A stretch of DNA of 64,000 nt from Lachnospiraceae bacterium (GCA_003979345.1 RYVZ01000015.1:1-64000), one strand, 5' to 3'. Counted from the stretch's first letter, positions 33,688 through 43,784 are shown. Made by a program: numbers and translations. Notes: generated from the sequence alone by a model not told the origin.

Positions 33688-34212
33688 TCACTGTCCATCC
33701 CACAAAACGACTTCTCCCGCCGCCAGCGATTTCGGCACGTCGATCAGACGCTGATTCGATGATCCACGAAAGCGCAGCGTGATATCATGCAACTCGTCCA
33801 CATAACGCCCGTCCACCATCACGTCAAAACAGGAAAGCAGTTCGCGGGTCATCTCCCACTTCGGGCACATGGTTTCCATGATCTCACGGTCAAACAGATA
33901 GCCGGAAAAGCACCAGATGTCTTTGTCCGGCAGTTCCTCTTTTACCCGCTTTACAAACGGAAGCAGACCGACCTGATTCTGATACTCCATCGGCTCTCCG
34001 CCGAGCAGCGTTAAACCACGTACATAGTACGGGCGAAGCTCTTCAATTAACAGATCCATCGTCTTACGTGTAAATTCTGTTCCATAGCCAAAATCCCACG
34101 CGACCTCGTTAAAACAATTTTTACACCTGTGATTGCAGCCGCTCACAAACAGCGACACCCGCACGCCCGGACCATTCGCGATATCACAGGTCTTGATCTC
34201 CGCATAGTTCAT
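33688..34212 (-). CDS. nrdG: Anaerobic ribonucleotide reductase activating enzyme
   Basis: 174 residues. Radical SAM protein with C26-x3-C30-x2-C33 (GCNHRCKNC) for the [4Fe-4S] cluster and the GGEP motif (LLGGEPMEYQN). It makes the glycyl radical in NrdD using SAM. It is encoded 88 bases after nrdD on the same strand. A structured spacer (33581-33660, outer stem TACAGGC / GCCTGTA) separates it from the GH5 gene. Confidence 0.96.
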   Translation of the reverse strand: MNYAEIKTCDIANGPGVRVSLFVSGCNHRCKNCFNEVAWDFGYGTEFTRKTMDLLIEELRPYYVRGLTLLGGEPMEYQNQVGLLPFVKRVKEELPDKDIWCFSGYLFDREIMETMCPKWEMTRELLSCFDVMVDGRYVDELHDITLRFRGSSNQRLIDVPKSLAAGEVVLWDGQ

Positions 34213-34300
34213 AAACCATCCTCAAAAACACATGCAGCCGTTTGACAGACGCCGCCCCGGAAGTCATCTTGAAACCCGTCCGTGCATTGCAAACGGTTCC

Positions 34301-36505
34301 TTACAAGTGCAGCACACGCTCTTTGATCTCCTGCGTCCTGCCCTGATTCCAAAACTGCGTGCCGATATAACCGCAGGTACGCCGCGCCACATTCATCTTA
34401 TCCTGATCACGGTTACCGCAGTTCGGGCATTCCCACAAAAGCTTCCCGTGATCATCGGTCACGATCTGAATTTCGCCGTTGTAACCGCACTTCTGGCAAT
34501 AATCGCTCTTTGTGTTCAGTTCGGCATACATAATATTCTCATAAATATACTGCATCACGGCAAGCACCGCATCCAAATTGTTCTGCATGTTCGGCACTTC
34601 GACATAGCTGATCGCACCTCCCGGAGAAAGCTCCTGAAACTGCGCCTCAAATTTCAGCTTGTCAAATGCGTTGATCTGCTCGGTCACATGCACATGATAG
34701 CTGTTCGTAATATAATTTCTGTCCGTTACGCCCTCAATCTTGCCAAAACGTTTCTGAAGACATTTAGCAAATTTATAGGTCGTGGACTCCAGCGGCGTCC
34801 CATACAGGCTGAAATCAATATTCGACTCCGCTTTCCACTTCCGGCACGCTTCGTTCAGATATTTCATGATTTGCAATGCGAACGGCGTCGCTTCCGGATT
34901 CGTGTGGGACTTGCCCGTCATATATCTCGTACACTCGCATAATCCCGCATAGCCGAGCGAGATTGTCGAATACCCGCCGTACAACAGTTTATCGATCTTT
35001 TCTCCCTTTTCCAAACGAGCAAGCGCGCCGTTCTGCCAGAGAATCGGCGCAACGTCGGACGGCGTTCCTTTTAAGCGTTCGTGCCTGAACATCAACGCGC
35101 GGTGGCAGAGCTCTAAGCGCTCATCCATGATCTCCCAGAATCTGCCAGTATCCCCGTTTGAAGAGCACGCTACATCCACAAGATTGATCGTCACAACACC
35201 CTGATTAAAGCGTCCATAGTACTTATGCTTACCCTGCTCGTAATTCTGGGCATTGGCGATATTGCCGATACCGGTCTCCGTAAATCTGTCCGGCGTCAAA
35301 AAAGAACGGCATCCCATGCACGGATAGCAGTCACCCTGCTTTAATTTTTTCATGATCTTTTCCGATATATAATCGGGCACAAGACGCTTCGCCGTACACT
35401 CCGCTGCAAGCTTCGTCAGCTCCCAGTACTTGCTGCCCTCATGAATATTATCTTCCTCAAGCACATAAATGAGCTTCGGGAACGCCGGCGTGATATAGAC
35501 GCCCTTCTCGTTCTTGACCCCCTTAATGCGCTGGCGCAGCACTTCCTCAATGACCGCTGCCAGATCATCTCTTGTCTGTCCCTCCGGCATTTCGTTCAAA
35601 TACATAAATACCGTGACAAACGGCGCCTGTCCGTTCGTCGTCATGAGCGTAATGACCTGGTACTGGATCATCTGCACGCCGCGGTTGATTTCTTCCCGGA
35701 CGCGGCATTCTGCCATGCGGTTTACCATTTCCTCGTCATGATCCACGCCGACAAGTTCCAGTTCCCTGCGTACTTCTTCACGGAATTTCAGACGGCTGAC
35801 CTGAACGAACGGCGCCAAATGCGCCAGCGAAAAACTCTGACCGCCGTACTGTGACGATGCGATCTGCGCAATGCTCTGCGTTGCAATATTACACGCCGTC
35901 GAAAAGCTTTTCGGCTTATCGATCATCGTCTCACTGACAACTGTACCGTTCTGCAGCATATCCTCTAAATTGACAAGACAGCAGTTATGCATATGCTGCG
36001 CAAAATAATCCGCATCATGAAAGTGGATGATACCTTTTTCATGCGCCTCGACAATATCCGCAGGCAGAAGAAACCGCTTCGTGATATCTTTGCTCACCTC
36101 GCCCGCCATATAATCACGCTGCACACTGTTAACGGTCGGATTTTTGTTGGAATTTTCCTGTTTCACTTCCTCATTATTACACTCAAGAAGGCTTAAGATC
36201 TGTTCATCCGTTGAATTAGATTTTCTGACAAGCGCTCTCCTGTAACGGTATGTGATATAATTTCTCGCTACGGAAAAAGCACGCTGATTCATGATCTGGT
36301 TTTCCACCATATCCTGAATCTCCTCAACGCTCGGCGCGCGCTGCATGGAAACACATGCCTGCTCCACGCTTAAGGCGATCCGTTTGATCTGCTCGTCGGA
36401 CATCTTTTCACTGTCCACAACGCTCAAGTTCGCCTTTCTGATCGCGGCTTCGATCTTATCCATGTCAAAACCAACTTCCGAACCGCTTCTTTTAATAATT
36501 TTCAT
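34301..36505 (-). CDS. nrdD: Anaerobic ribonucleoside-triphosphate reductase
   Basis: 734 residues. N-terminal ATP-cone (MKIIKRSGSEVGFDMDKIEAAIRKA, residues 1-~90), a ten-stranded barrel with the NrdD core, a C-terminal zinc site CQKCGY...CPNCG, and the glycyl-radical loop RTCGYIG near the end. It reduces NTPs to dNTPs without oxygen, marking an anaerobic lifestyle. The start at 36505 has GGGGGC upstream; four codons further (36517) is an alternative without a site. Confidence 0.96.
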   Translation of the reverse strand: MKIIKRSGSEVGFDMDKIEAAIRKANLSVVDSEKMSDEQIKRIALSVEQACVSMQRAPSVEEIQDMVENQIMNQRAFSVARNYITYRYRRALVRKSNSTDEQILSLLECNNEEVKQENSNKNPTVNSVQRDYMAGEVSKDITKRFLLPADIVEAHEKGIIHFHDADYFAQHMHNCCLVNLEDMLQNGTVVSETMIDKPKSFSTACNIATQSIAQIASSQYGGQSFSLAHLAPFVQVSRLKFREEVRRELELVGVDHDEEMVNRMAECRVREEINRGVQMIQYQVITLMTTNGQAPFVTVFMYLNEMPEGQTRDDLAAVIEEVLRQRIKGVKNEKGVYITPAFPKLIYVLEEDNIHEGSKYWELTKLAAECTAKRLVPDYISEKIMKKLKQGDCYPCMGCRSFLTPDRFTETGIGNIANAQNYEQGKHKYYGRFNQGVVTINLVDVACSSNGDTGRFWEIMDERLELCHRALMFRHERLKGTPSDVAPILWQNGALARLEKGEKIDKLLYGGYSTISLGYAGLCECTRYMTGKSHTNPEATPFALQIMKYLNEACRKWKAESNIDFSLYGTPLESTTYKFAKCLQKRFGKIEGVTDRNYITNSYHVHVTEQINAFDKLKFEAQFQELSPGGAISYVEVPNMQNNLDAVLAVMQYIYENIMYAELNTKSDYCQKCGYNGEIQIVTDDHGKLLWECPNCGNRDQDKMNVARRTCGYIGTQFWNQGRTQEIKERVLHL

Positions 36506-36656
36506 TCCTGCCCCCATCTGCGCGCTTTAGCACGCACTTCCCTCTACACATTTTTAACGTCGCATACAATATATTGTAGCAGAGTTTTTATAAGTGTCAA
36601 TATTTAGAAGGCAAAAACAGAAAAAATACAAAAAACATTCGTTACATCAGGCAAAT

Positions 36657-38657
36657 CTATCCGGCGAATATTTCCTTGCCATACTTTTCCGCCTGCACTT
36701 TCCACATATCCGCGTACGTCCCTCCGCGAGCGATCAGTTCCGTATGTGTGCCGCTCTCTGCGATCACCCCGTGTTCTAAAAGAAGGATCCTGTCGGCGTC
36801 CTTTGTCGTGGACAGACGGTGGGAGATCAGAATGACCGCCTGACCGGACGCATGTTCAAGCATACTGCTGTTCAACCGGTATTCCGCGATCGGGTCAAGC
36901 GCGGAAGACGGCTCGTCCAAAATTGCGATACGCATATCCCTCAGGAACATTCTTGCGATCGCCGCTTTTTGGGACTCTCCGCCGGAAAGCATGATCCCGT
37001 TATCCGAAAACTCTCTGGTCAGCTCAGTCTCCAGTCCGTTTTCAAGCTTTGCTAATCTTTCACCAAAATCCGCCCGCTCAAGCGCCCTGCGGATGTCCGT
37101 TCGCTCTTCCTGCTCTACCACATCCATTTTCACATTTTCTGCAAGCGTGGCGCCGTAGATCTGAAAATCTTGAAAAATCGCGCCAAGCTTCCTACGGTAC
37201 TCCCTGATATCCAGTTTTCGGATATCCACGCCTCCGTACGTGATACAGCCCTCAGTCACATCATAAAGACGCATGATCAATTTGATCAGTGTCGTCTTCC
37301 CTGCACCGTTTTCGCCGACTAGCGCAAGTTTTTCCCCTTTCCGCACCGTCATGCTGACGTCTTTTAGTACATATGCCTCGCTGTCTTTATACTTGAAGCT
37401 GACATGTTTTAGTTCAAGCGTACAATCTTCCGGCACTGCCACAGATCCCGCGCAGCCTTCAATGCCGATCTCGTAGTCCACAAAGCGGCGAAATTTCTCC
37501 GCATATTGTCCCACTCTCTGAAAATCCACAAGCGCATAATTTACACCGTCAAGACGGCTCTTGATATCATTCGTCGCATTTTTGAGCGATGCCACTTCCC
37601 CCAGACCAATCTTCTTTTTTACGACCGCAAGATACGCCAGATAGACCGGAACCGCATAGAACTGGCAGACTGTATAGACACAGATCCAGTTAATGAGCGT
37701 CGGAGGAATGATTTTCAGCGAATAGCGAAGCGCCATTTTCCGCTCCTCCGCAACCGCCTCGTCGTACTGTGCGATCAAAGCCTCCTCGATTCCGGACAAT
37801 TTGATCTCTTTTGCATATTCCGGCTGATAGAATACGCGTCTGGAGTAATCCGCCTTCCTGCCGATCTTTGCTTTTTCCAGTTCATACTGAAACTCCAGCT
37901 TCGTGATGATAAAGCGCGTAATGATGTTGATGAGAAACCCGATGGTCGGAAACAGCGCCACAACCGGATTGATCGTTACGATCATCGCCCCTGCGATCAG
38001 CATCGCGAGCATACAGGATGCTATGTTGGCAATACACATGACCGCTTTCGTGATCATTCCCTCCGACTGCGATGCAGCGACGACAAAATCATCATAGTAC
38101 TCGGGTAAATCATAACAGATCAGATCGATCCTGCCCGCTTTTTCCATCAGTTCCCGCTGAATCCCGCCGGAAACTTTCACCAGGCGGATATAAAACACAT
38201 TTTCAAGAGTAATATAAATCCCGAGCTGGACAACGCTGTAGATTACGAGCCAAATCACGAGAAGACGCACCAATGCCGCAACATCGGCGCCCTGTGTCAA
38301 AACTTGAATGATCTCTTTTAAGAGAAACGTGCTTAAGTATGCATTGGCGCCCGCACTCGCACACTGGGCCGCTATGTAGGAAAGTGCCATCTTTTTATCA
38401 TGGGCATAGATATACCGCATCACATACCATACATTGGAGATCAGACGCTTCATGCCCAGCTTTTCTTCCTGCTTCTTTTCTCTTTTTCGTGCTTTGCGTA
38501 TGGCGGTTTTGCCGTTCTTCTGTTCTGTCGTTCCGCTCCCGGTTTTGCCGTCCTTCTGTTCTGTCGTTCCGCTCCCGGTTTTTCCGTTCCCTTGTTCTGC
38601 CTGCCCGTTCCCTGCTTTACCGCTCTTTCGTGTCTCTCTGCCGTTTTTTGCCCTCAT
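36657..38657 (-). CDS. ABC exporter, fused membrane and ATPase domains (subunit 2)
   Basis: 666 residues. A basic low-complexity N-terminus of ~65 residues contains two copies of a 12-residue unit (KTGSGTTEQK-D/N-G; 36-bp DNA repeat near 38505-38590). Six membrane helices follow, then the ATPase domain with Walker A GENGAGKTT, signature MLSGGESQKAAIARM and Walker B ILDEPSSALD. The start at 38657 follows AGGAGGTG, and ATGA overlaps the stop of the partner gene. Together they form a heterodimeric exporter of unknown substrate. The N-terminal tail is unusual for the family. Confidence 0.92.
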   Translation of the reverse strand: MRAKNGRETRKSGKAGNGQAEQGNGKTGSGTTEQKDGKTGSGTTEQKNGKTAIRKARKREKKQEEKLGMKRLISNVWYVMRYIYAHDKKMALSYIAAQCASAGANAYLSTFLLKEIIQVLTQGADVAALVRLLVIWLVIYSVVQLGIYITLENVFYIRLVKVSGGIQRELMEKAGRIDLICYDLPEYYDDFVVAASQSEGMITKAVMCIANIASCMLAMLIAGAMIVTINPVVALFPTIGFLINIITRFIITKLEFQYELEKAKIGRKADYSRRVFYQPEYAKEIKLSGIEEALIAQYDEAVAEERKMALRYSLKIIPPTLINWICVYTVCQFYAVPVYLAYLAVVKKKIGLGEVASLKNATNDIKSRLDGVNYALVDFQRVGQYAEKFRRFVDYEIGIEGCAGSVAVPEDCTLELKHVSFKYKDSEAYVLKDVSMTVRKGEKLALVGENGAGKTTLIKLIMRLYDVTEGCITYGGVDIRKLDIREYRRKLGAIFQDFQIYGATLAENVKMDVVEQEERTDIRRALERADFGERLAKLENGLETELTREFSDNGIMLSGGESQKAAIARMFLRDMRIAILDEPSSALDPIAEYRLNSSMLEHASGQAVILISHRLSTTKDADRILLLEHGVIAESGTHTELIARGGTYADMWKVQAEKYGKEIFAG

Positions 38658-40471
38658 GCCGTCACCTCCTCTGCCAGATAATTCTGCGCCTGCAGCTTCC
38701 ACATTTCAGCATAGGTGCCGCCGCGCGCCAGCAATTCATCATGACTGCCCTGCTCGATAATCGTGCCGTTCTCAAATAAATAGATTCTGTCGGCGTCGCG
38801 CGTCGCAGAAAGTCTGTGGCTGATAAAGATAACGGTCTCGCCTTCAGAGGCATTCAGCATGTTCTGATACATGCGGTACTCCGCGATCGGGTCAAGCGCC
38901 GAGGACGGTTCGTCTAAGATCACAATATCGGGTTTTCTTGCAAATACACGGGCGATCGCAATCTTCTGCGCCTCGCCGCCTGAAAGTCCCATACCGTTTT
39001 CATCAAATTCCTTCGTGACCATCGTATCGATCCCGTTTTCAAGAGAATCCAGTTTCTCTCCAAACTGCGCTTTTCGCAGGGAATCCTCCACCAGCTTCCG
39101 CTCCTCTTCATTCCCCGGCTTTCTCATCAGGACATTGACGGAAAGAGGCAGCGCAAAGATCTGAAGATCCTGAAACACCGTGCCAAAACGCTCATGAAAC
39201 GATTTCGGCTCATAATCGTTGATATTTTCCCCGCTGATACGGATCTCCCCGTCCGTCGCTTCATACAGCCCCATCAGCAGCTTCACAAGCGTTGTCTTTC
39301 CGGCCCCGTTATGTCCGACAATTGCAATCTTTTCTCCCTTGCGGACCGTCATATTCACATCATGGAGCGTCGGCTTGTCCGCTCCCGCATAGGTAAATCC
39401 GACATTTGTAATCTCGATGTCGGAAAGCCGGCCTGCCTTAATGAGCTTATCGCTTTCCGACTTCGGCGTATAGGAAAGGAACTCTCTCAGATTTGTCACA
39501 AACATGCTTTCTTTCACAAGACTGACAAGCTGATGCACTGCGTCGTCAGTTCTCCATGAAAGCGTCGTAAGCGCCGGGATCATCGCGATATAGGCAGCTG
39601 TCGGCACCCCGCCCTTATGAAGTACAAACGCAATATACAGATATGGCAGAATCGTTGAAAAGACTGAAAACAGCGTCCAGTTTAACACGTCTAAAACAAC
39701 CAGTTTCCGGCGCATTTCCTTTGTCCGCTCCTGCATCGAATCATATGCCTTTTCATGACGCTTCAGCAGCAGCTTTCCGATTGAAAACAGCCTAAGTTCG
39801 CCGGCATATTTTTTTTCATAGAACACGCGTTTTGCATAGCCCGCCGTGCGCCCGTCCCTCGTATTGGAGAAATCAAGCTGAAAGTTAAGATCTGCTCTTT
39901 TTTTCCCAAAAAGCAGTGAGACGATGACCATCGGAACAATAAAGATCAACAGCACGGGATCGACTCTTGCGACAATGAACGCAGCCGCGGCTACGGCTGC
40001 CAGATTCGACACAAAGTATACCGAACCGTACAGCACGCTGTTCCCCCGCCATTGGCACTCATTCAGCGCGCGCGTATATTTATCATAAAAATCAGGCTGT
40101 TCAAAACAGGGATATTCCATGGAAACGGATTTATGAATTACGCGCTTATAGAAATCCTGATACATCTTTGGAAGAAACTGCTTTTCGCAGAGCTGGTGAA
40201 GCGCCGCGCTGATATGAATGCAGACATGTCCGATGCACATTGCCCCGACGAACGAAGCCAGAACAGAAAACGGCGTATTATTTTCGATCGCCGTGTAAAT
40301 CCATTCGGTCAGATAGACCGAAAAGAATGTCCAGAACACGTTCTCCGTTAATTCTTTGAGAAATGAAAAAATCACATATCCCCTGCTGCCATGCCAGAGA
40401 ATGCCCAGCATATACATGACATTGGACAGCGCGGAATACGTTCGCTCCTGTTTATGTTCTTTTGTTTTCAA
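38654..40471 (-). CDS. ABC exporter, fused membrane and ATPase domains (subunit 1)
   Basis: 605 residues, with a six-helix membrane domain followed by an ATPase domain: Walker A GHNGAGKTT, signature LSGGEAQKIAIARV, Walker B IVILDEPSSALD, H-loop ISHRLSATRDAD. The start is TTG at 40471, preceded by CAGGTGG-TATAGG. It forms a coupled pair with the downstream exporter gene. Both lack peptidase or other accessory domains, so substrate could be a peptide, lipid or drug. Confidence 0.92.
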   Translation of the reverse strand: MKTKEHKQERTYSALSNVMYMLGILWHGSRGYVIFSFLKELTENVFWTFFSVYLTEWIYTAIENNTPFSVLASFVGAMCIGHVCIHISAALHQLCEKQFLPKMYQDFYKRVIHKSVSMEYPCFEQPDFYDKYTRALNECQWRGNSVLYGSVYFVSNLAAVAAAAFIVARVDPVLLIFIVPMVIVSLLFGKKRADLNFQLDFSNTRDGRTAGYAKRVFYEKKYAGELRLFSIGKLLLKRHEKAYDSMQERTKEMRRKLVVLDVLNWTLFSVFSTILPYLYIAFVLHKGGVPTAAYIAMIPALTTLSWRTDDAVHQLVSLVKESMFVTNLREFLSYTPKSESDKLIKAGRLSDIEITNVGFTYAGADKPTLHDVNMTVRKGEKIAIVGHNGAGKTTLVKLLMGLYEATDGEIRISGENINDYEPKSFHERFGTVFQDLQIFALPLSVNVLMRKPGNEEERKLVEDSLRKAQFGEKLDSLENGIDTMVTKEFDENGMGLSGGEAQKIAIARVFARKPDIVILDEPSSALDPIAEYRMYQNMLNASEGETVIFISHRLSATRDADRIYLFENGTIIEQGSHDELLARGGTYAEMWKLQAQNYLAEEVTA

Positions 40472-40568
40472 CCTATACCACCTGCCAGTAAGTAATTTGC
40501 ATGTTTCCTTTCAAGCTTTATCTCTTCACAGGCATTTGCAAAACACCCTTTTATAACGTATATCATTG
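40472..40568. other. Intergenic leader of the exporter pair
   Basis: No gene. The minus strand has a possible TTGCAAA... promoter region and the TTG-start ribosome site. Together with the MITE-like element (40569-40699) and 40700-40834 this makes a 360-base gene-free stretch. Confidence 0.3.
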
Positions 40569-40699
40569 TGCAAAATATACAGATTCATAAGCAGGCGCTT
40601 CGATGCGGCCGGTACTTACATGCCGTATTTTGGTATGTTATGTACCGTTGCCAGCAGAGAGCAACGAAAGCGTGCCTGCGTTGGATTGTATATTTTGCA
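40569..40699. mobile_element. MITE-like or structured inverted-repeat element
   Basis: 131 bases bounded by a perfect 13-bp inverted repeat TGCAAAATATACA (40569-40581) / TGTATATTTTGCA (40687-40699). Inside, GCAGGC-G-CTT pairs with AAG-CGT-GCCTGC, and GGTAC (40611) with GTACC (40642), so the whole element can fold into one long hairpin. Short frames in both strands are by-products of the palindrome. No target-site duplication is obvious. It may be a miniature transposable element or a structured RNA. Confidence 0.6.
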
Positions 40700-40834
40700 T
40701 AATCCAAACACTTTATTTGGGTGTTTCGCAATTGCCTGTTTTTATCTTTTTGACATAAGCATAACATAATGCTGTTTGAATGTCATGCGAATGCAGGCTT
40801 TTGTTTTCCATGACACAAATATTCAGCCGCAGCA

Positions 40835-41632
40835 TCAGGCTCCATAACTTTCTTTCCGTTCTGCCGGTGCATTCATTTCGTCTACAAGTGAAGCCGGCTT
40901 TGCAGTCAGCTCTACCCATGCCGGAAGAAAGCCGCTCTTTAGCGCATTTCTCATCGACCGGATATTCGACCATGCCGAACAATAAAACGGCACTCTGTCC
41001 CGCTCTATGATCTCAAGCGCCAGCCGGCTCGTGAGCGCTGATGCGATTCCGCGTCTCCGATACCCGGGCAGCACATCCACACCGATCTGCCACATGGAAT
41101 CACAGTCGGCCGAGCATCCCGCCAGTCCGACCAGCTTACCGTTATCATAAGCACCGACGCCGAGCACATCCAATGCCTTCCTGTCCTCGCATAGAGCGTT
41201 GCCCCACTCCGGCAGGTACAGCGTTGCAAAATCAGACTGTTTTAATACCCTCAGCTCAAAATCGCAGGAAAGCGCGCGCAGTCCCGCCATGTCAGGCAGA
41301 TAATACTCCGCCATAAAACAGATCCGGTATCCTTTTTGCGCAAGCCGGCTGTCCAGCCAGTGCATGTTCGGCGTTTCAAAACAATGATAATACTCAAATC
41401 TGCCGATGTATGCCTCCACAAGTTCCCGAAATTCCTCTTTCACGGAAGCGACCAGATTATTCCCATAGGACACCAGATCACAGGCGATCGGCTCCTTGTA
41501 GTATTTTCTCGCGCCCGCGCCAAGTACATGCGGGACGATCTTATTTTTATCACAAAGAAAATCCGCTGCCTCACAATTGATGTCCGCCGCAGACTGCTCC
41601 ATGGCGACCCGCCAGATTTTATCATGATCCAT
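40835..41632 (-). CDS. GNAT-family N-acetyltransferase
   Basis: 265 residues. The C-terminal half has the acetyl-CoA loop IGVDVLPGYRRRGIASALTSRLALEI (Q/R-x-x-G-x-G/A pattern) near residues 190-215 and the following YCSAWSN-x-x-S-x-x-x-x-x-x-x-GF motif. The N-terminal ~110 residues form an extra domain seen in GNAT proteins annotated as 'GCN5-related, FR47-like'. The acceptor is unknown. Confidence 0.85.
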   Translation of the reverse strand: MDHDKIWRVAMEQSAADINCEAADFLCDKNKIVPHVLGAGARKYYKEPIACDLVSYGNNLVASVKEEFRELVEAYIGRFEYYHCFETPNMHWLDSRLAQKGYRICFMAEYYLPDMAGLRALSCDFELRVLKQSDFATLYLPEWGNALCEDRKALDVLGVGAYDNGKLVGLAGCSADCDSMWQIGVDVLPGYRRRGIASALTSRLALEIIERDRVPFYCSAWSNIRSMRNALKSGFLPAWVELTAKPASLVDEMNAPAERKESYGA

Positions 41633-41728
41633 TTACCCTTATCCTCCCCCTGCACGGGCACCCTTTAGGCGCCTGCCCGCTTTCCCTGCATTGCTCACTC
41701 TGTGGCTCATCCCTCCGCCTGGGCGCGC

Positions 41729-42592
41729 TTAAGACGCTGACTTGTCTTTTGCGCTCCCTCCGCGTCTTTTTAATAATAGCAGCAGCATAACAGTCACCAG
41801 CACCACCAATATGACCAAAGCCACCGCTACAACGACCATATTGTCTCCGTTCTGCGGCTTGATACGCTCCGCCGTTCCGCCCTCGGGCATCTGTTGCTGT
41901 TCTGTCTCCGGATCCTGCAGCGCCATATCATCAGATTGATCTTTTTCCCCGATCTGCGGCGCTCCGTCCGGATACAGTGCGGCATGATCCGCCGTCGGCG
42001 CATCCAGACAGACCCAGACACTTCTAATGCCGTAATAGTAGCCGATCTTTCCCCATTGATGCCCGGTTGCGTCCGTATACAGTCCGTCATACTGAGGCAT
42101 ATACTCCGATCCGAAGCTCTGCAGATCCATGGTACTATATTGTTCTGAAGTCGGATATTTCCAAAAGTAGATCATTGCATTCTGATACTGCCCGTCTATC
42201 TCACCAGACTGTTCCGCGATCTGGCCGCCATAGTCCTCCTCAAAAGAAATGGAATCATAGACCACTTTCATATAATCCATCGGCATCCAACCGTTTTCTT
42301 CCTCTTCCGAAATGCCCCACAGAATGCCCCGCTCATCTTCATACGCAAAAGAAATCCACACTTTTCGTCCGTTTTCCCATGTCGCCGTTACTTTGTCCGA
42401 CTCCGGACTCTCATATACGATCACGACGCCGTCCGGTCCGTTCGCGGTATATTGTCGGTTTACATAATCACATTCCGATGAATGCTGCTCATAAAAAGAA
42501 TTCTGCGGTTCCCAGATCACATCCGCTCTCGCGGGAATGACACTGATTAAAAAGCAGAACATCATTCCCAAAAAAACATATCTTTTTTTCAT
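41729..42592 (-). CDS. Secreted, C-terminally membrane-anchored protein of unknown function
   Basis: 287 residues. N-terminal signal peptide (MKKRYVFLGMMFCFLISVIPARA), an external domain of ~210 residues rich in Tyr and Trp (WEPQNSFYEQH, VWISFAYEDERGILWGI: SH3b-like), an acidic Gln-rich linker, then one membrane helix (VVVAVALVILVVLVTVMLLLLL) and a KRR tail. AGGAGGCAGC precedes the ATG. The arrangement is that of a surface-displayed single-pass protein; no family recognised. Confidence 0.8.
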   Translation of the reverse strand: MKKRYVFLGMMFCFLISVIPARADVIWEPQNSFYEQHSSECDYVNRQYTANGPDGVVIVYESPESDKVTATWENGRKVWISFAYEDERGILWGISEEEENGWMPMDYMKVVYDSISFEEDYGGQIAEQSGEIDGQYQNAMIYFWKYPTSEQYSTMDLQSFGSEYMPQYDGLYTDATGHQWGKIGYYYGIRSVWVCLDAPTADHAALYPDGAPQIGEKDQSDDMALQDPETEQQQMPEGGTAERIKPQNGDNMVVVAVALVILVVLVTVMLLLLLKRRGGSAKDKSAS

Positions 42593-42704
42593 AGCTGCCT
42601 CCTGTTCTCGTTTTTATGTCTTATCCAAAAACTTCCGCTTCTGATATTTATCTGATATTTAGGCCGTTCCGTCATTTGCAAAATTTTCATTCATGATACG
42701 ACCG

Positions 42705-43088
42705 TCAAATGGTAAGCTCTATCAGGTTCCCCTCTATTCCCGCAATACAGCTTTCATAATATCCGTCCCCTGTCATTCTCGGACCGCTGACCACTTCATA
42801 GCCGTCAGACCGAAGGCGCTCCGTTAGAAGGTCAACCTGCTCCTTACTGCCTGTAGAAAATGCCAAGTGAATATATCCTGTCCTGAACCATTCCTTTTTC
42901 TGATCACTTATCTCCGGTCGCGTCATAAGTTCCAGTCTCGTCCCATCATCAAAGCGGATGAAATAAGAACGAAACTCCGATGTCCTGTTATAGTAACCGG
43001 TATTAGAATGTCCTCCAAAGTAAGTGACAAAGAGATCTCTTGCTTTTTCCAAATCACTGACATACATCGCGATATGCTCTATTTTCAT
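42705..43088 (-). CDS. VOC-family (glyoxalase-like) protein
   Basis: 127 residues with two beta-alpha-beta-beta-beta units. The metal-ligand positions are visible as H5 (KIEHIAMYV), E in LELMTRPE, H in IHLAFS and E in IEGNLIELTI. Single-domain VOC proteins of this size include SMU1112c-like and glyoxalase I-like enzymes; the substrate is unknown. AAAGGGG precedes the ATG. The palindrome TGTGCGC-TTCA-GCGCACA lies in its leader (43102-43119). Confidence 0.85.
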   Translation of the reverse strand: MKIEHIAMYVSDLEKARDLFVTYFGGHSNTGYYNRTSEFRSYFIRFDDGTRLELMTRPEISDQKKEWFRTGYIHLAFSTGSKEQVDLLTERLRSDGYEVVSGPRMTGDGYYESCIAGIEGNLIELTI

Positions 43089-43268
43089 ACCTATACCCCT
43101 TTGTGCGCTTCAGCGCACATACCAATCAATATTTGAAAGTTTACTTTCAAACTTCTTTTCTCCTGTTCATGTCTCCGGTTTTATCCTCAGGTAAAACAAC
43201 GATTAACATATTTCCCTCATCAAATTTGCGCAGTAAAACAGTATATTCTTAGCAGCTGTCTCCAGCTC

Positions 43269-43757
43269 TCAGGCATTTCTGAGCGCCAACAGACCGACTC
43301 CGCACAGCCACGAGCATAGATTTGCGGTGACCGACAGCATCATCGGACGGCGGATGCCCCACCGGGAGTCCTTCGCAAAGCTGCCATACACATATGCCTC
43401 CACCGCCACGACCACGACCTCCACGATCAGCTGCAACGGGAGTGTCTGCGGCATTCCCGCCGGCATTTCCATAACTATGCCTGTTGTCCCTGTCAGATAA
43501 CGCCGTTCAAGCCAGCACGCTAATACGGCCGGCGGATTCGTCAGCACATTGACAAGGAATACCAACAGGAATCCCCGTTTTTCACACACCGCCGGCAGAA
43601 AAGCATGGATACGGCGCGCCGTCCCTGCTTGACAATGTTTACGTTCCTTCGATTCCAGCCGTACCCGAACCTTTGTAAGCAAAACCACTGCGGCAGGCTC
43701 AACAGCAATTGTCAATATCAGGGATACAAAAAACATTTCCAACAGGTATGATCTCAC
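43269..43757 (-). CDS. Small integral membrane protein, unknown
   Basis: 162 residues, four hydrophobic segments, Cys-containing last helix (LCSWLCGVGLLAL). The start is GTG at 43757 with AAGGAGG 5 bases upstream. It lies 27 bases after the MFS-like gene on the same strand, so they are probably co-transcribed and may work together. No family recognised. Confidence 0.75.
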   Translation of the reverse strand: MRSYLLEMFFVSLILTIAVEPAAVVLLTKVRVRLESKERKHCQAGTARRIHAFLPAVCEKRGFLLVFLVNVLTNPPAVLACWLERRYLTGTTGIVMEMPAGMPQTLPLQLIVEVVVVAVEAYVYGSFAKDSRWGIRRPMMLSVTANLCSWLCGVGLLALRNA

Positions 43758-43784
43758 CGCATCCTCCTTTTGGGACTGCCGCTC

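Noticed and set aside
40566..40769. Short proteins on both strands of the inverted-repeat element
   Set aside because: Mirror frames caused by the palindrome; no ribosome sites.
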